A stretch of 30,404 nt of DNA. Source: Gammaproteobacteria bacterium (lineage in GTDB: Bacteria > Pseudomonadota > Gammaproteobacteria > UBA4575). The position numbers were made by a program, and so were the translations under genes. The stretch lies in NCBI GenBank assembly GCA_028281205.1, contig JANQKJ010000071.1, positions 1-30,404 on the forward strand, written 5' to 3'. Below, piece by piece: positions 16,277-24,143 of the stretch. Positions within the stretch are counted from its first letter, which is position 1. Each line of letters opens with the position of its first letter. The notes beneath the pieces are model-generated. The model was not told where the DNA came from, made no database searches, and saw only the letters and a list, made by a program, of their open reading frames with translations.

Positions 16277-16786
16277 ATGCTGGCAATTACTGCAATTGCG
16301 ATTATTGCTATGCGCAATATATTGTCAGTGGTCATGCTAGGTGGCATTTATAGTCTTATCTCAGCAACACTATTTGTTGTATTAGATGCTGTTGACGTGG
16401 CGTTCACCGAAGCTGCAGTAGGTGCCGGTATTTCTACTGTGCTATTCCTCAGCGCATTAGCTATTACTGGCAAACATCAAGCACTGACACGCAAGAATCA
16501 TATTGCTCCATTATTTGTTGTGTTAGTTACTGGTGCAGGGCTTATTTATTCAACCAGTGATATGCCAGCTTTTGGAGATCCACAGGCGCCTATACACACA
16601 CATGTAGCCCCTCGTTATATAGAGCAAAGTGGCCAAGAAATTGGGATTCCAAATATTGTTACCTCGGTACTGGCAAGTTACCGTAGCTTCGACACTTTAG
16701 GAGAGGTCGTGGTTGTTTTCACAGCATTGATTGCTGTATTGCTACTTCTTGGTATTAATAGAGGCTCTCGCAGAGATGACTTATGA
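16277..16786 (+). CDS. MrpA C-terminal module as a separate protein (MbhD + MbhE-like, DUF4040)
   Basis: A 169-residue membrane protein equal to the C-terminal region of MrpA but encoded alone. Its first part is the MbhD/DUF4040 domain (about 5-68) with conserved DVAFTEAAVGAGISTVLFL (Glu45). Its second part is MbhE-like (about 77-160), with NIVTSVLASYRSFDTLGEVV, the typical end of MrpA proteins. The 14-helix NuoL-like body that normally precedes these in MrpA is absent. The frame is open upstream to about 16217 but with no ATG, GTG or TTG, so the ATG at 16277 is the first usual start; no ribosome site is evident. The stop overlaps mnhB by 4 bases. Confidence 0.88.
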   Translation: MLAITAIAIIAMRNILSVVMLGGIYSLISATLFVVLDAVDVAFTEAAVGAGISTVLFLSALAITGKHQALTRKNHIAPLFVVLVTGAGLIYSTSDMPAFGDPQAPIHTHVAPRYIEQSGQEIGIPNIVTSVLASYRSFDTLGEVVVVFTALIAVLLLLGINRGSRRDDL

Positions 16787-17205
16787 GTATTAGAAGAAAC
16801 CCTGTATTACGGGAATCCAGCCATTTATTAATCCCTGCTATTTTACTATTTGCGCTTTATGTGCAATTCCATGGCGACTATGGTCCAGGTGGAGGATTCC
16901 AGGCAGGTGTAATTTTTGCTAGCGCTATTATTCTTTACGCTTTGCTGCATGGTACTAGACGTGCAGAAAAAATTATCCCTTTAAAGCTGGCAAGAACATT
17001 TGCAGCGCTAGGTATTCTCATTTATTCATTTACAGGGATATTGGGAATCATCCTTGGTGGCAACTTTCTCAATTACAATGTACTGGCACATGACCCGATA
17101 CATGGTCAGCATTGGGGCATTTTATTGATTGAACTTGGTGTAGGAATCACGGTTGGCTCAGTGATTATTTCTATTTTTTATGCATTCGCTAAGTTTAAAA
17201 AATAA
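16783..17205 (+). CDS. mnhB: Mrp-type cation/proton antiporter subunit B
   Basis: A 140-residue membrane protein with four helices. The stretch FHGDYGPGGGFQAGV (about 29-43) is the diagnostic MnhB/MrpB loop, followed by the helix IIFASAIILYALLHG type and a closing helix with GVGITVGSVIISIF. It starts within the stop of the preceding gene (ATGA) and ends on the first base of the next. Confidence 0.95.
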   Translation: MSIRRNPVLRESSHLLIPAILLFALYVQFHGDYGPGGGFQAGVIFASAIILYALLHGTRRAEKIIPLKLARTFAALGILIYSFTGILGIILGGNFLNYNVLAHDPIHGQHWGILLIELGVGITVGSVIISIFYAFAKFKK

Positions 17206-17567
17206 TGATTGATTATCTTATCAACCACTATAACTATTGGGTCAGCATCTTATTGATGATGGCGGGCTTATATATTGTTATCGATCATACCAATTTAATA
17301 AAAAAATTAATTGGCCTTAATATTTTCCAAACATCTGTTTTTATCTTGTTCATCTCAATGGGTAAAGTCGATGGTGGCACCGCACCTATTCTTGAACAAG
17401 GTTACAGTTCATTTTCTAACCCATTACCTCATGTGCTTATTTTAACCGCGATAGTTGTCAGTGTAGCGACAACCGCTGTAGGCCTTGCATTAGTCGTCAA
17501 CATCAATAGATGTTTTCAGTCCATAGACGAACAAGAAATAGAAAAAATAGAGTTAGAAGAAGAGTGA
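17205..17567 (+). CDS. mnhC: Mrp-type cation/proton antiporter subunit C (NuoK-like)
   Basis: A 120-residue, three-helix protein related to NuoK of respiratory complex I. Landmarks are GLYIVIDHTNLIKKLIGLNIFQTSVFILF (helices 1-2) and PLPHVLILTAIVVSVATTAVGLAL (helix 3), as in MnhC/MrpC; a variable loop GKVDGGTAPILEQG lies between. A Glu-rich C-terminus follows. It overlaps the large subunit gene by 4 bases (GTGA). Confidence 0.93.
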   Translation: MIDYLINHYNYWVSILLMMAGLYIVIDHTNLIKKLIGLNIFQTSVFILFISMGKVDGGTAPILEQGYSSFSNPLPHVLILTAIVVSVATTAVGLALVVNINRCFQSIDEQEIEKIELEEE

Positions 17568-19036
17568 TAGGATCTCACTATCCAATCCTACAGGTGGTTG
17601 TTCCATTAGTTGCCGCACCATTATGTAGTTTATTACCCAAAAGCAAACTGCCATGGTTGTTTGCAACTGTCATTAGCTGGTTAACATTTGCGATTTCGCT
17701 TGCATTACTAGTACAGGTAAAAAATAGCGGCGCACTCATCTATGAATTAGGTGACTGGCCTGCACCATGGGGCATACAGTATTACATTGATACCATAGGT
17801 GCTTTCGTATTAGTGCTAGTTTCATTGATTGCATCCATTACTTTACTCGCCTCTCGGGAGCTTATTGAAAAAGAAATCGCACAGGAAAAGCATGCATTAT
17901 TCTATACCGCATTTTTACTTTGCTATACGGGTTTACTAGGGATTGTTGCTACTGGCGATGCATTTAACGTTTTTGTATTTTTAGAGATAAGTTCTATTTC
18001 TTCTTATGCACTGATAGCCATGGGTGAGAATCGCAAAGCACTAACCGCATCCTACGAATATTTAATTATGGGCACAATCGGTGCTACGTTTATCCTTATT
18101 GGGATTGGTCTGCTTTATATGCAGACTGGCACTTTAAATATGCTGGACTTAAAACAACGCATCCACGAAGTCGATGGATTTCGCAGTGTACACGCAGCAT
18201 TTGCATTTTTTACTGTTGGTATTTGCTTAAAGTTAGCTTTATTTCCATTACATCACTGGCTGCCCAATGCCTATGCTTACGCACCTTCCGCGGTTAGCAT
18301 TTTTCTTGCTGCCACCGCAACCAAAGTTGCTTTGTACTTACTGTATCGTGTTTTCTATACTATATTTGGATTTGAATTTTCTTTTGACACCTTACATCTC
18401 GGCTATATTCTGCTGCCACTTTCTATAATTGCAATGGTAATTAGTTCGTTCACTGCTATTTTTCAGCTTGGTGTTAAACGCTTACTCGCATATTCTAGCC
18501 TCGGCCAGATTGGTTATATGACTCTAGGTATTGCACTTGAAACCAAGGCTGGACTTATCGCTAGCATTATTCACTTATTCAACCATGCATTCATTAAAGG
18601 TGCATTATTCATGTGTATGGCTTGCCTGCTATCACGTTTGCATTCTACGCGTATAACTGATTTAGCTGGTGCAGCGCAGCACATGCCTTGGACATGTGCG
18701 GCATTTGTGACTGCAGGGTTGGCCTTAATTGGAGTACCACTAACTTCAGGTTTTATAAGTAAATGGTATTTGGTTTTAGCCATTCTAGAAAAAGACTGGT
18801 GGTGGCTCGCTGTTATTGTGTTATTTACCTCTTTACTCTCGGTAGTTTATATCTGGAGAGTTATAGAGCAAATGTATTTACGTGAAGCTAACAGTCACTC
18901 TGCAAACATAAAAGAAGCGTCCCCGATTTTACTTATATGCACTTGGCTAATGGTAATTATGACAATTTACTTTGGCATCGATAATAGCTATCCAGTAAAT
19001 ATGGCTACGCATGCAGCTGAGGCATTGTTGAAATGA
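17564..19036 (+). CDS. mnhD: Mrp-type antiporter large subunit D, first copy (NuoL/M/N-like)
   Basis: Proton-channel subunit of about 14 membrane helices, 490 residues from the GTG chosen. Key residues are present: Glu141 in VFLEISSISSY (helix 5), Lys223 in CLKLALFPLHHWLP (helix 7), Lys254 in ATATKVALYLL (helix 8), and His341/Lys345 in FNHAFIKGALF (helix 12). These are the expected proton-path residues; MrpD of Bacillus has Glu137 and Lys219 at matching places. The GTG (17564) overlaps the mnhC stop as GTGA. An in-frame ATG at 17510 would add 18 residues rich in arginine and lie deep inside mnhC, so I reject it. Confidence 0.92.
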   Translation: MIGSHYPILQVVVPLVAAPLCSLLPKSKLPWLFATVISWLTFAISLALLVQVKNSGALIYELGDWPAPWGIQYYIDTIGAFVLVLVSLIASITLLASRELIEKEIAQEKHALFYTAFLLCYTGLLGIVATGDAFNVFVFLEISSISSYALIAMGENRKALTASYEYLIMGTIGATFILIGIGLLYMQTGTLNMLDLKQRIHEVDGFRSVHAAFAFFTVGICLKLALFPLHHWLPNAYAYAPSAVSIFLAATATKVALYLLYRVFYTIFGFEFSFDTLHLGYILLPLSIIAMVISSFTAIFQLGVKRLLAYSSLGQIGYMTLGIALETKAGLIASIIHLFNHAFIKGALFMCMACLLSRLHSTRITDLAGAAQHMPWTCAAFVTAGLALIGVPLTSGFISKWYLVLAILEKDWWWLAVIVLFTSLLSVVYIWRVIEQMYLREANSHSANIKEASPILLICTWLMVIMTIYFGIDNSYPVNMATHAAEALLK

Positions 19037-20508
19037 TCAGTGAAGCAAACCACGACTTACAGATGGCTATATATGCCAGCATGCTAGTGCCGATTGCAGG
19101 TGCACTATTAATTTTTCTGTGCGCCCGATTCCGGGGATTAATTGAATTAGTGTTTGTTGGTACTGCGTTATGCCTACTTGGTGTCACAATTTCAATTGTC
19201 AATCTTGGCGCAGATATATTTCACCAATCTATTAGCTTAATTAATATTATTGGCTCTATCCCTATTGCATTCCATGTAGAGCCACTTGGCATCCTGTTCG
19301 CTTGCGTAGCTTCTGGCTTATGGCTGATTACAACAATTTATGCCATTGGCTATATGAATGCTAATAAAGAAAAACATTTGGCACGATTCTATATGTGTTT
19401 CTGTTTGGCTATGGCTGCAGTAATGGGCATAGCTTATTCAGCCAACTTATTAACGTTATTTATATTTTACGAAATACTCACCTTAAGTACTTATCCGCTA
19501 GTTGCGCATAAAGGTACAGAGTCGGCCAAACAAGGCGCACGTACTTATCTTGGCATCCTGATTAGCACTTCGATTGGCTTTTTACTAATTGCCATAATCT
19601 GGACATGGTTCAGCGTAGGTACATTAGACTTTAGCGTAGGTGGCATTGTTGAAGATAAGCTACCAAACAACTTATTAATGTTGCTATTTGCTCTATATGC
19701 TTTTGGTATAGGTAAAGCAGCACTTATGCCTTTTCATCGTTGGTTGCCATCTGCCATGGTTGCACCTACTCCCGTCAGCGCATTGTTACATGCGGTTGCA
19801 GTGGTGAAGGCTGGTGTCTTCTGTGTATTAAAAATTACTGTCTATATTTTTGGTATCGATCTGCTTGATACTACGGGGGCAAATTCGCCTATTATATGGG
19901 TTGCTACGGCTACTATGCTGCTCGCATCTCTAGTCGCATTACAACAGAATAATTTGAAAGCACGACTAGCTTATTCCACTATCAGTCAACTTGCTTACAT
20001 AGTACTTGGTGCGGCACTCGCCACCTCGACTAGTATCATGGGTTCTTCTTTACATTTAGCCACGCATGCGGTCGGCAAGATTACGCTATTCTTTTGTGCA
20101 GGAGCGATTTACACTGCCACAAAAAAAACCTTGGTCAGTGAATTAAATGGCTTAGGCCGTATTATGCCCTTCACATTTACTGCATATACCATTGCCGCAA
20201 TCAGTATTATCGGCTTACCGCCATTGGCAGGAAGTTGGAGCAAATGGTTTCTAGTTGATGGCGCGATTACTGCCGACCGATTAATTATTGCGATTGCTTT
20301 TCTTGTCAGTACTTTGCTTAACATTATGTATTTATTGCCTATCGCTATTAATGGCTTTATGTCAAAACCGGCCTATCATTCTGGCACTATCCAGGAAGCA
20401 CCTTTTGCAATAGTAATGCCGTCATGCATCACTGCTGGATTATGCTTAGCACTATTCTTTTTACTCAGTTATGTTTATGACTTTTTACTCTTGCTTCCAC
20501 TACGATGA
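19033..20508 (+). CDS. Mrp-type antiporter large subunit D, second copy (NuoM-like)
   Basis: A second proton-channel subunit, 491 residues and about 14 helices. Glu147 in FIFYEILTLSTYPLV (helix 5), Lys228 in GIGKAALMPFHRWLP (helix 7), Lys259 in LLHAVAVVKAGVFC (helix 8) and Lys349 in ATHAVGKITLFF (helix 12) are all kept. The HAVAVVKAGVF block resembles NuoL/NuoM of complex I more than the first copy does, so this one may stand in for the missing NuoL-like part of MrpA (inference). It starts inside the stop of the previous gene (ATGA) and overlaps the next by 4 bases. Confidence 0.92.
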   Translation: MISEANHDLQMAIYASMLVPIAGALLIFLCARFRGLIELVFVGTALCLLGVTISIVNLGADIFHQSISLINIIGSIPIAFHVEPLGILFACVASGLWLITTIYAIGYMNANKEKHLARFYMCFCLAMAAVMGIAYSANLLTLFIFYEILTLSTYPLVAHKGTESAKQGARTYLGILISTSIGFLLIAIIWTWFSVGTLDFSVGGIVEDKLPNNLLMLLFALYAFGIGKAALMPFHRWLPSAMVAPTPVSALLHAVAVVKAGVFCVLKITVYIFGIDLLDTTGANSPIIWVATATMLLASLVALQQNNLKARLAYSTISQLAYIVLGAALATSTSIMGSSLHLATHAVGKITLFFCAGAIYTATKKTLVSELNGLGRIMPFTFTAYTIAAISIIGLPPLAGSWSKWFLVDGAITADRLIIAIAFLVSTLLNIMYLLPIAINGFMSKPAYHSGTIQEAPFAIVMPSCITAGLCLALFFLLSYVYDFLLLLPLR

Positions 20509-20729
20509 TTTACAGTAAAAAATTTATAAATTTTGTAGTTTATTCATTATATGCCTTATGTGCTGCCTTATTACTATTTGATGTCTTTCACCACAAACAC
20601 GGTCATTTTAAATTTGAGGAATGGTTTGGCTTTTATGCGCTTTACGGGTTTATTGCCTGCATAGCTATTGTTCTATCGGCGATACAGTTGCGCAAAATTT
20701 TAATGCGAGATGAAGATTATTATGATTGA
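20505..20729 (+). CDS. Small two-helix membrane protein within the antiporter operon
   Basis: A 74-residue protein with two predicted membrane helices (about 8-26 and 43-62) joined by a His-rich loop (FHHKHGHFKFEEW) and ending in the acidic tail RDEDYYD. It matches no named Mrp subunit. From memory, small proteins with a GFYALYGF-like second helix and an EDYYD-type end occur beside such D-subunit clusters, but I cannot verify this here. The ATG overlaps the previous stop by 4 bases, and its own stop lies 8 bases inside the next gene, so it is coupled on both sides and likely a real accessory or assembly subunit. Confidence 0.85.
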   Translation: MIYSKKFINFVVYSLYALCAALLLFDVFHHKHGHFKFEEWFGFYALYGFIACIAIVLSAIQLRKILMRDEDYYD

Positions 20730-22434
20730 TTTCTTTATCAATGATTATATAAATCATCCCGGCATAATTTTAATTCTAGGCGGTATCGCTATGCTGTTTA
20801 TGCCTGGCAATATGCGTCGCTTAACAACATTTGCGCTACCATTATTTGCACTGCTTGGTTTCTTAGCCTATCCAGATGAATTAATTCTTACTGTTAATTT
20901 ATTTGATTACACTTTAGATCCAATTCGTATTGATGGCATAAGCTGGATCTTCACACTCATTTTCATTATTGCAGCCTTTATAACAGCAATATATTCACTA
21001 CATAAATCGGATAAATTTGAGCAATCTATGATTGCTATCTATGCTGGTTCTGCTATTGGTGCTGTGCTTGCCGGTGACTTGCTTACATTGTTTATCTTTT
21101 GGGAAGTAAGCGCATTATCTTCAGCAATAATAGTTTGGCTCGGCAGTGGACATGATAGCCAACGAGCTGCCATGCGGTATCTATTGATACATATCACTTC
21201 AGGCCTGCTACTGATGCTGGGTAGCATTCTGCATTACCAGCAAACTAACTCTATATTATTTGACGCCATGTCGATTGATACCTTATCTGGGTTATTAATC
21301 TTCCTTGCATTTGGCATCAAGTGTGCGTTCCCATTGCTGCATAATTGGCTACAGGATGCCTACCCTGAAGCTAGCCCCGTAGGCACAGTCGCTTTATCTG
21401 CATTTACAACTAAATTAGCAGTGTACTGTTTGGCACGTGGCTATGCGGGCACTGAGTCATTAATATGGATTGGCGCATTAATGACTGCCTTTCCTATTTT
21501 TTATGCAGTTATTGAAAATGATTTACGCAAAGTGCTTGCTTACAGTTTGAATAACCAACTCGGCTTCATGGTAGTTGGCGTGGGGGTAGGAACAGAGTTA
21601 GCTTTAAACGGAACGGCTGCACACGCGTTTGCGCATATTTTATATAAAGCCTTGCTGTTTATGAGTATGGGGGCAGTTCTACATAGAATTGGCACATGCA
21701 AAGCTACCGAACTGGGCGGTCTATATAAATCCATGCCATGGACAACAATTTTTTGTCTTATCGGGGCTATGTCCATCTCAGCATTCCCGTTATTAAGCGG
21801 CTTTATTTCGAAAGGAATTATATTGTACGCGGTTGCAGAAGAAGGGCATTGGATCACTTGGTTAGTGTTACTGTTTGCATCCGCAGGTGTTTTACACCAC
21901 TCAGGGATTAAAGTACCGTTCTTTAGTTTCTTTGCCCATGATCAAGGACTAACCTGCAAAGAAGCCCCTTTGAACATGTTATTAGCCATGGGCATAACTG
22001 CTGCAATGTGTATTTTACTTGGAATATTCCCCCATATATTCTATCAGTGGCTGCCTTATTCGATGGAATTTCATCCCTACACTTTCGATCATACGATTAC
22101 ACAATTACAATTAATTTTCTTTTCTTTGTTAGCATTTACAGTATTATATCGAAATGGTTGGTATCCTCCAGAAATAAGGTCTACCAATCTTGATTTTGAT
22201 TGGCTCTATCGCAAACCTTTAAATAGCCTAATCACACTATTTGCTAGCATGTTTGCCAATCTTCTGCATAACGTGACTGAAGGTAAACAGGCAACACTTA
22301 AAATGTTAACAAGTTTTGCCTACCAGGCACATGGACCTAAAAGCTCAATTGCTCGTGGTGCCTCAGTCGGCAATATGGTGGTATGGGTAGCTGTATTGTT
22401 AACAGCATGCCTAATGTTCTACTATGTTATATGA
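20722..22434 (+). CDS. Mrp-type antiporter large subunit D, third copy
   Basis: A third proton-channel subunit of the MrpD/NuoL-M-N family, 570 residues. Glu128 in LFIFWEVSALSSA (helix 5), Lys200 in AFGIKCAFPLLHNWLQ (helix 7), Lys231 in SAFTTKLAVYC (helix 8) and Lys309 in HILYKALLFM (helix 12) are intact. It is longer than the other two, with a C-terminal extension holding a soluble segment (around 455-540, with RSTNLDFDWLYRKPLN) and a last helix; such LDxDWxYRK segments are known in NuoL/MrpA-related proteins. I chose ATG 20722; an ATG at 20710 is in frame but lacks a ribosome site. Last gene of the operon; its stop is 7 bases from a convergent gene. Confidence 0.9.
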   Translation: MIDFFINDYINHPGIILILGGIAMLFMPGNMRRLTTFALPLFALLGFLAYPDELILTVNLFDYTLDPIRIDGISWIFTLIFIIAAFITAIYSLHKSDKFEQSMIAIYAGSAIGAVLAGDLLTLFIFWEVSALSSAIIVWLGSGHDSQRAAMRYLLIHITSGLLLMLGSILHYQQTNSILFDAMSIDTLSGLLIFLAFGIKCAFPLLHNWLQDAYPEASPVGTVALSAFTTKLAVYCLARGYAGTESLIWIGALMTAFPIFYAVIENDLRKVLAYSLNNQLGFMVVGVGVGTELALNGTAAHAFAHILYKALLFMSMGAVLHRIGTCKATELGGLYKSMPWTTIFCLIGAMSISAFPLLSGFISKGIILYAVAEEGHWITWLVLLFASAGVLHHSGIKVPFFSFFAHDQGLTCKEAPLNMLLAMGITAAMCILLGIFPHIFYQWLPYSMEFHPYTFDHTITQLQLIFFSLLAFTVLYRNGWYPPEIRSTNLDFDWLYRKPLNSLITLFASMFANLLHNVTEGKQATLKMLTSFAYQAHGPKSSIARGASVGNMVVWVAVLLTACLMFYYVI

Positions 22435-22441
22435 TTATAGC

Positions 22442-22882
22442 TTAATGCAGGTTAGGATTTATCTTGGCCTGAGATGCAGCTGAAGCTGGGCTTGCATGAT
22501 GGGCTATCATTTTCCAACCATCATCGGTTTGTTGGTAAATATTAGTTGCCAGTATCGATGCTACACTGCTGTCGCCTACAAATAATTCCTCTTTCACATA
22601 ATGAATAGCTGCGTCTTGTTTTAATTTATATACTGGGTCATTGACCAGAATTGACACGCCTTGTTGGGCTGCAAAAATTTGCTCCCAGCTTGCTATAATC
22701 AATTCGTAACTGTAAATACGTTGAGCACTTGGATGAATACATATCACTTCATCAGTTCTATCCCAAACATCTTTCATGAGTTCAATATTGCCACTCTGAA
22801 ATGCCTGATAGAATGCTTCCTCAACTTGTAACGAATCTGTAAATTCAATTTTTACTTCTTTAATTTTAGTACTATCGTCCAA
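22442..22882 (-). CDS. SnoaL-like / nuclear transport factor 2 fold protein
   Basis: A 146-residue cytoplasmic protein with the cone-shaped alpha+beta fold of the SnoaL_3/DUF4440 group. The order VEEAFYQAFQSGNIELMKDVW, then CIHPSAQRIYSYELIIASWEQIF and the closing DDGWKMIAHHAS, is typical of this group. No specific enzyme activity can be inferred. The start is TTG at 22882: there is no ATG, and on the minus strand a GAGG lies 9 bases upstream, inside the start of the divergent Rieske gene. Only 6 bases separate the two start codons. It ends 7 bases from the antiporter operon. Confidence 0.82.
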   Translation of the reverse strand: MDDSTKIKEVKIEFTDSLQVEEAFYQAFQSGNIELMKDVWDRTDEVICIHPSAQRIYSYELIIASWEQIFAAQQGVSILVNDPVYKLKQDAAIHYVKEELFVGDSSVASILATNIYQQTDDGWKMIAHHASPASAASQAKINPNLH

Positions 22883-22888
22883 GTTTTT

Positions 22889-23224
22889 ATGCCTCGAATA
22901 CAGTTATGCCGTGTGGATGAATTAGAAGATATTGATGCACGTGGGTTTGAATTAACACAAACAGATCCTGCTCATGATATATTCATTGTACGTAATTACG
23001 ATAATATAGCAGCATACCAGAATAGCTGCCCACATAATCACGGCCCACTAAACTGGTTGCCAGATATTTTCTTAAGTGATGACAAAGAATATATTCAATG
23101 CGTCAACCATGGTGCTTTATTTGAACTCGATAGTGGTCATTGTATATATGGCCCATGCAACGGACAGTCCCTAACTCGCATTGATGTAGAAATTGACGAT
23201 CATATTATTTATGTAGTCATTTAA
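22889..23224 (+). CDS. Rieske [2Fe-2S] ferredoxin-like protein
   Basis: A 111-residue soluble single-domain Rieske protein. Cluster ligands are box I Cys47-Pro-His49 (CPHNHGPLNW) and box II Cys71-Val-Asn-His74 (CVNHGALFEL). Two further cysteines (85 and 90, in HCIYGPCNG) follow. It has no signal peptide or membrane anchor, so it is not the bc1 subunit; it resembles NirD or dioxygenase ferredoxin components, and a redox partner is not encoded nearby. It diverges from the SnoaL-like gene and ends exactly where the symporter begins (no gap). Confidence 0.9.
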   Translation: MPRIQLCRVDELEDIDARGFELTQTDPAHDIFIVRNYDNIAAYQNSCPHNHGPLNWLPDIFLSDDKEYIQCVNHGALFELDSGHCIYGPCNGQSLTRIDVEIDDHIIYVVI

Positions 23225-24130
23225 ATGTCTTTATTACAACGTTATTTCCCGTTAATTGCCATTTGCGCAAGTATTGCCGCTTATATTTGGCCATCATGGC
23301 TGGTACAACAAAAATCCTGGATTATGTATTTGTTGGGCGCTGTCATGTTTTGTATGGGTGCATCGCTGACAGTCAGTCACTTCAAACAAGCTTTTCAAAG
23401 ATACCCGCTCATATTACTTGCATTGACTTTGCAATTCGGCTTGATGCCTTTAATAGCCTGGCAGCTAAGCACCTGGGCGGGACTTTCAATCGCACTGACT
23501 GCGGGTATGATTCTAGTCGGCAGCGTCCCTGGTGGTACTGCATCCAATGTTATTTGCTATATCAGTAAAGGTGATGTGGCACTATCAATAACTATCACTG
23601 CCGTCAGCACATTAATTGCTGTAGTAGCGACTCCTTTACTTGCTTATGCATATCTCAGCCAAACTATAGAAATACCATTTGCAAACATGATGCTGAGTAT
23701 TTTTTACATTGTGCTTATCCCGGTTTCTCTAGGTATTGCACTTAACCATTTCTTGCCCATAGTTATTTTTCCTGTACAAAAATTCGGTGCAGATATATCT
23801 ATTTTGATAATTTGTTTCATTATTGCCATTATCGTCGCTCTCAATAAAAATAACTTATTGAATTTAAGCCTGCTTTTGGCAGGACTAGTTATTGCGCATA
23901 ATTTATCCGGTCTTATCATCGGATATTTCATCACATTTTTGATCACTCGCAATAAAATCCTGAGTAAAACCATAGCCATAGAAGTCGGTATGCAAAACTC
24001 TGGACTGGCGGTGGCACTGGCAGTAAAATTCTTCGGACCTGCAAGTGCTTTACCTGGCGCATTATTCTCTATTATTCATAATGTCACAGGTGCCTTGGTA
24101 GCTCGTTACTGGGCAAATAAATCTAACTAA
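23225..24130 (+). CDS. Bile acid:sodium symporter (BASS) family transporter
   Basis: Sodium-coupled uptake carrier of about ten membrane helices, 301 residues. Ser107-Asn108 in GSVPGGTASNVICY and the EVGMQNSGLAVALA block (Glu253, Gln257) match the sodium-binding residues of the BASS family (Ser114, Asn115, Glu260, Gln264 in the Neisseria homologue). The substrate is unknown; bacterial relatives carry organic anions such as 2-oxo acids or pantoate, so the bile-acid name is only the family label. It abuts the Rieske gene and lies close to the sodium/proton antiporter operon, so it could use the sodium gradient that system maintains (inference). Confidence 0.9.
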   Translation: MSLLQRYFPLIAICASIAAYIWPSWLVQQKSWIMYLLGAVMFCMGASLTVSHFKQAFQRYPLILLALTLQFGLMPLIAWQLSTWAGLSIALTAGMILVGSVPGGTASNVICYISKGDVALSITITAVSTLIAVVATPLLAYAYLSQTIEIPFANMMLSIFYIVLIPVSLGIALNHFLPIVIFPVQKFGADISILIICFIIAIIVALNKNNLLNLSLLLAGLVIAHNLSGLIIGYFITFLITRNKILSKTIAIEVGMQNSGLAVALAVKFFGPASALPGALFSIIHNVTGALVARYWANKSN

Positions 24131-24143
24131 AAAAATAAATCCT

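Noticed and set aside
17510..17563. Upstream ATG extension of the first D subunit
   Set aside because: It would add an arginine-rich stretch unlike any family N-terminus and overlap mnhC by 58 bases; the GTG coupled to the mnhC stop is more natural.
15182..22434. Respiratory complex I (nuo) operon
   Set aside because: Large subunits resemble NuoL/M/N and subunit C resembles NuoK, but subunits B, E, F and G are Mrp-specific and no NADH, iron-sulfur or quinone-module genes are present.
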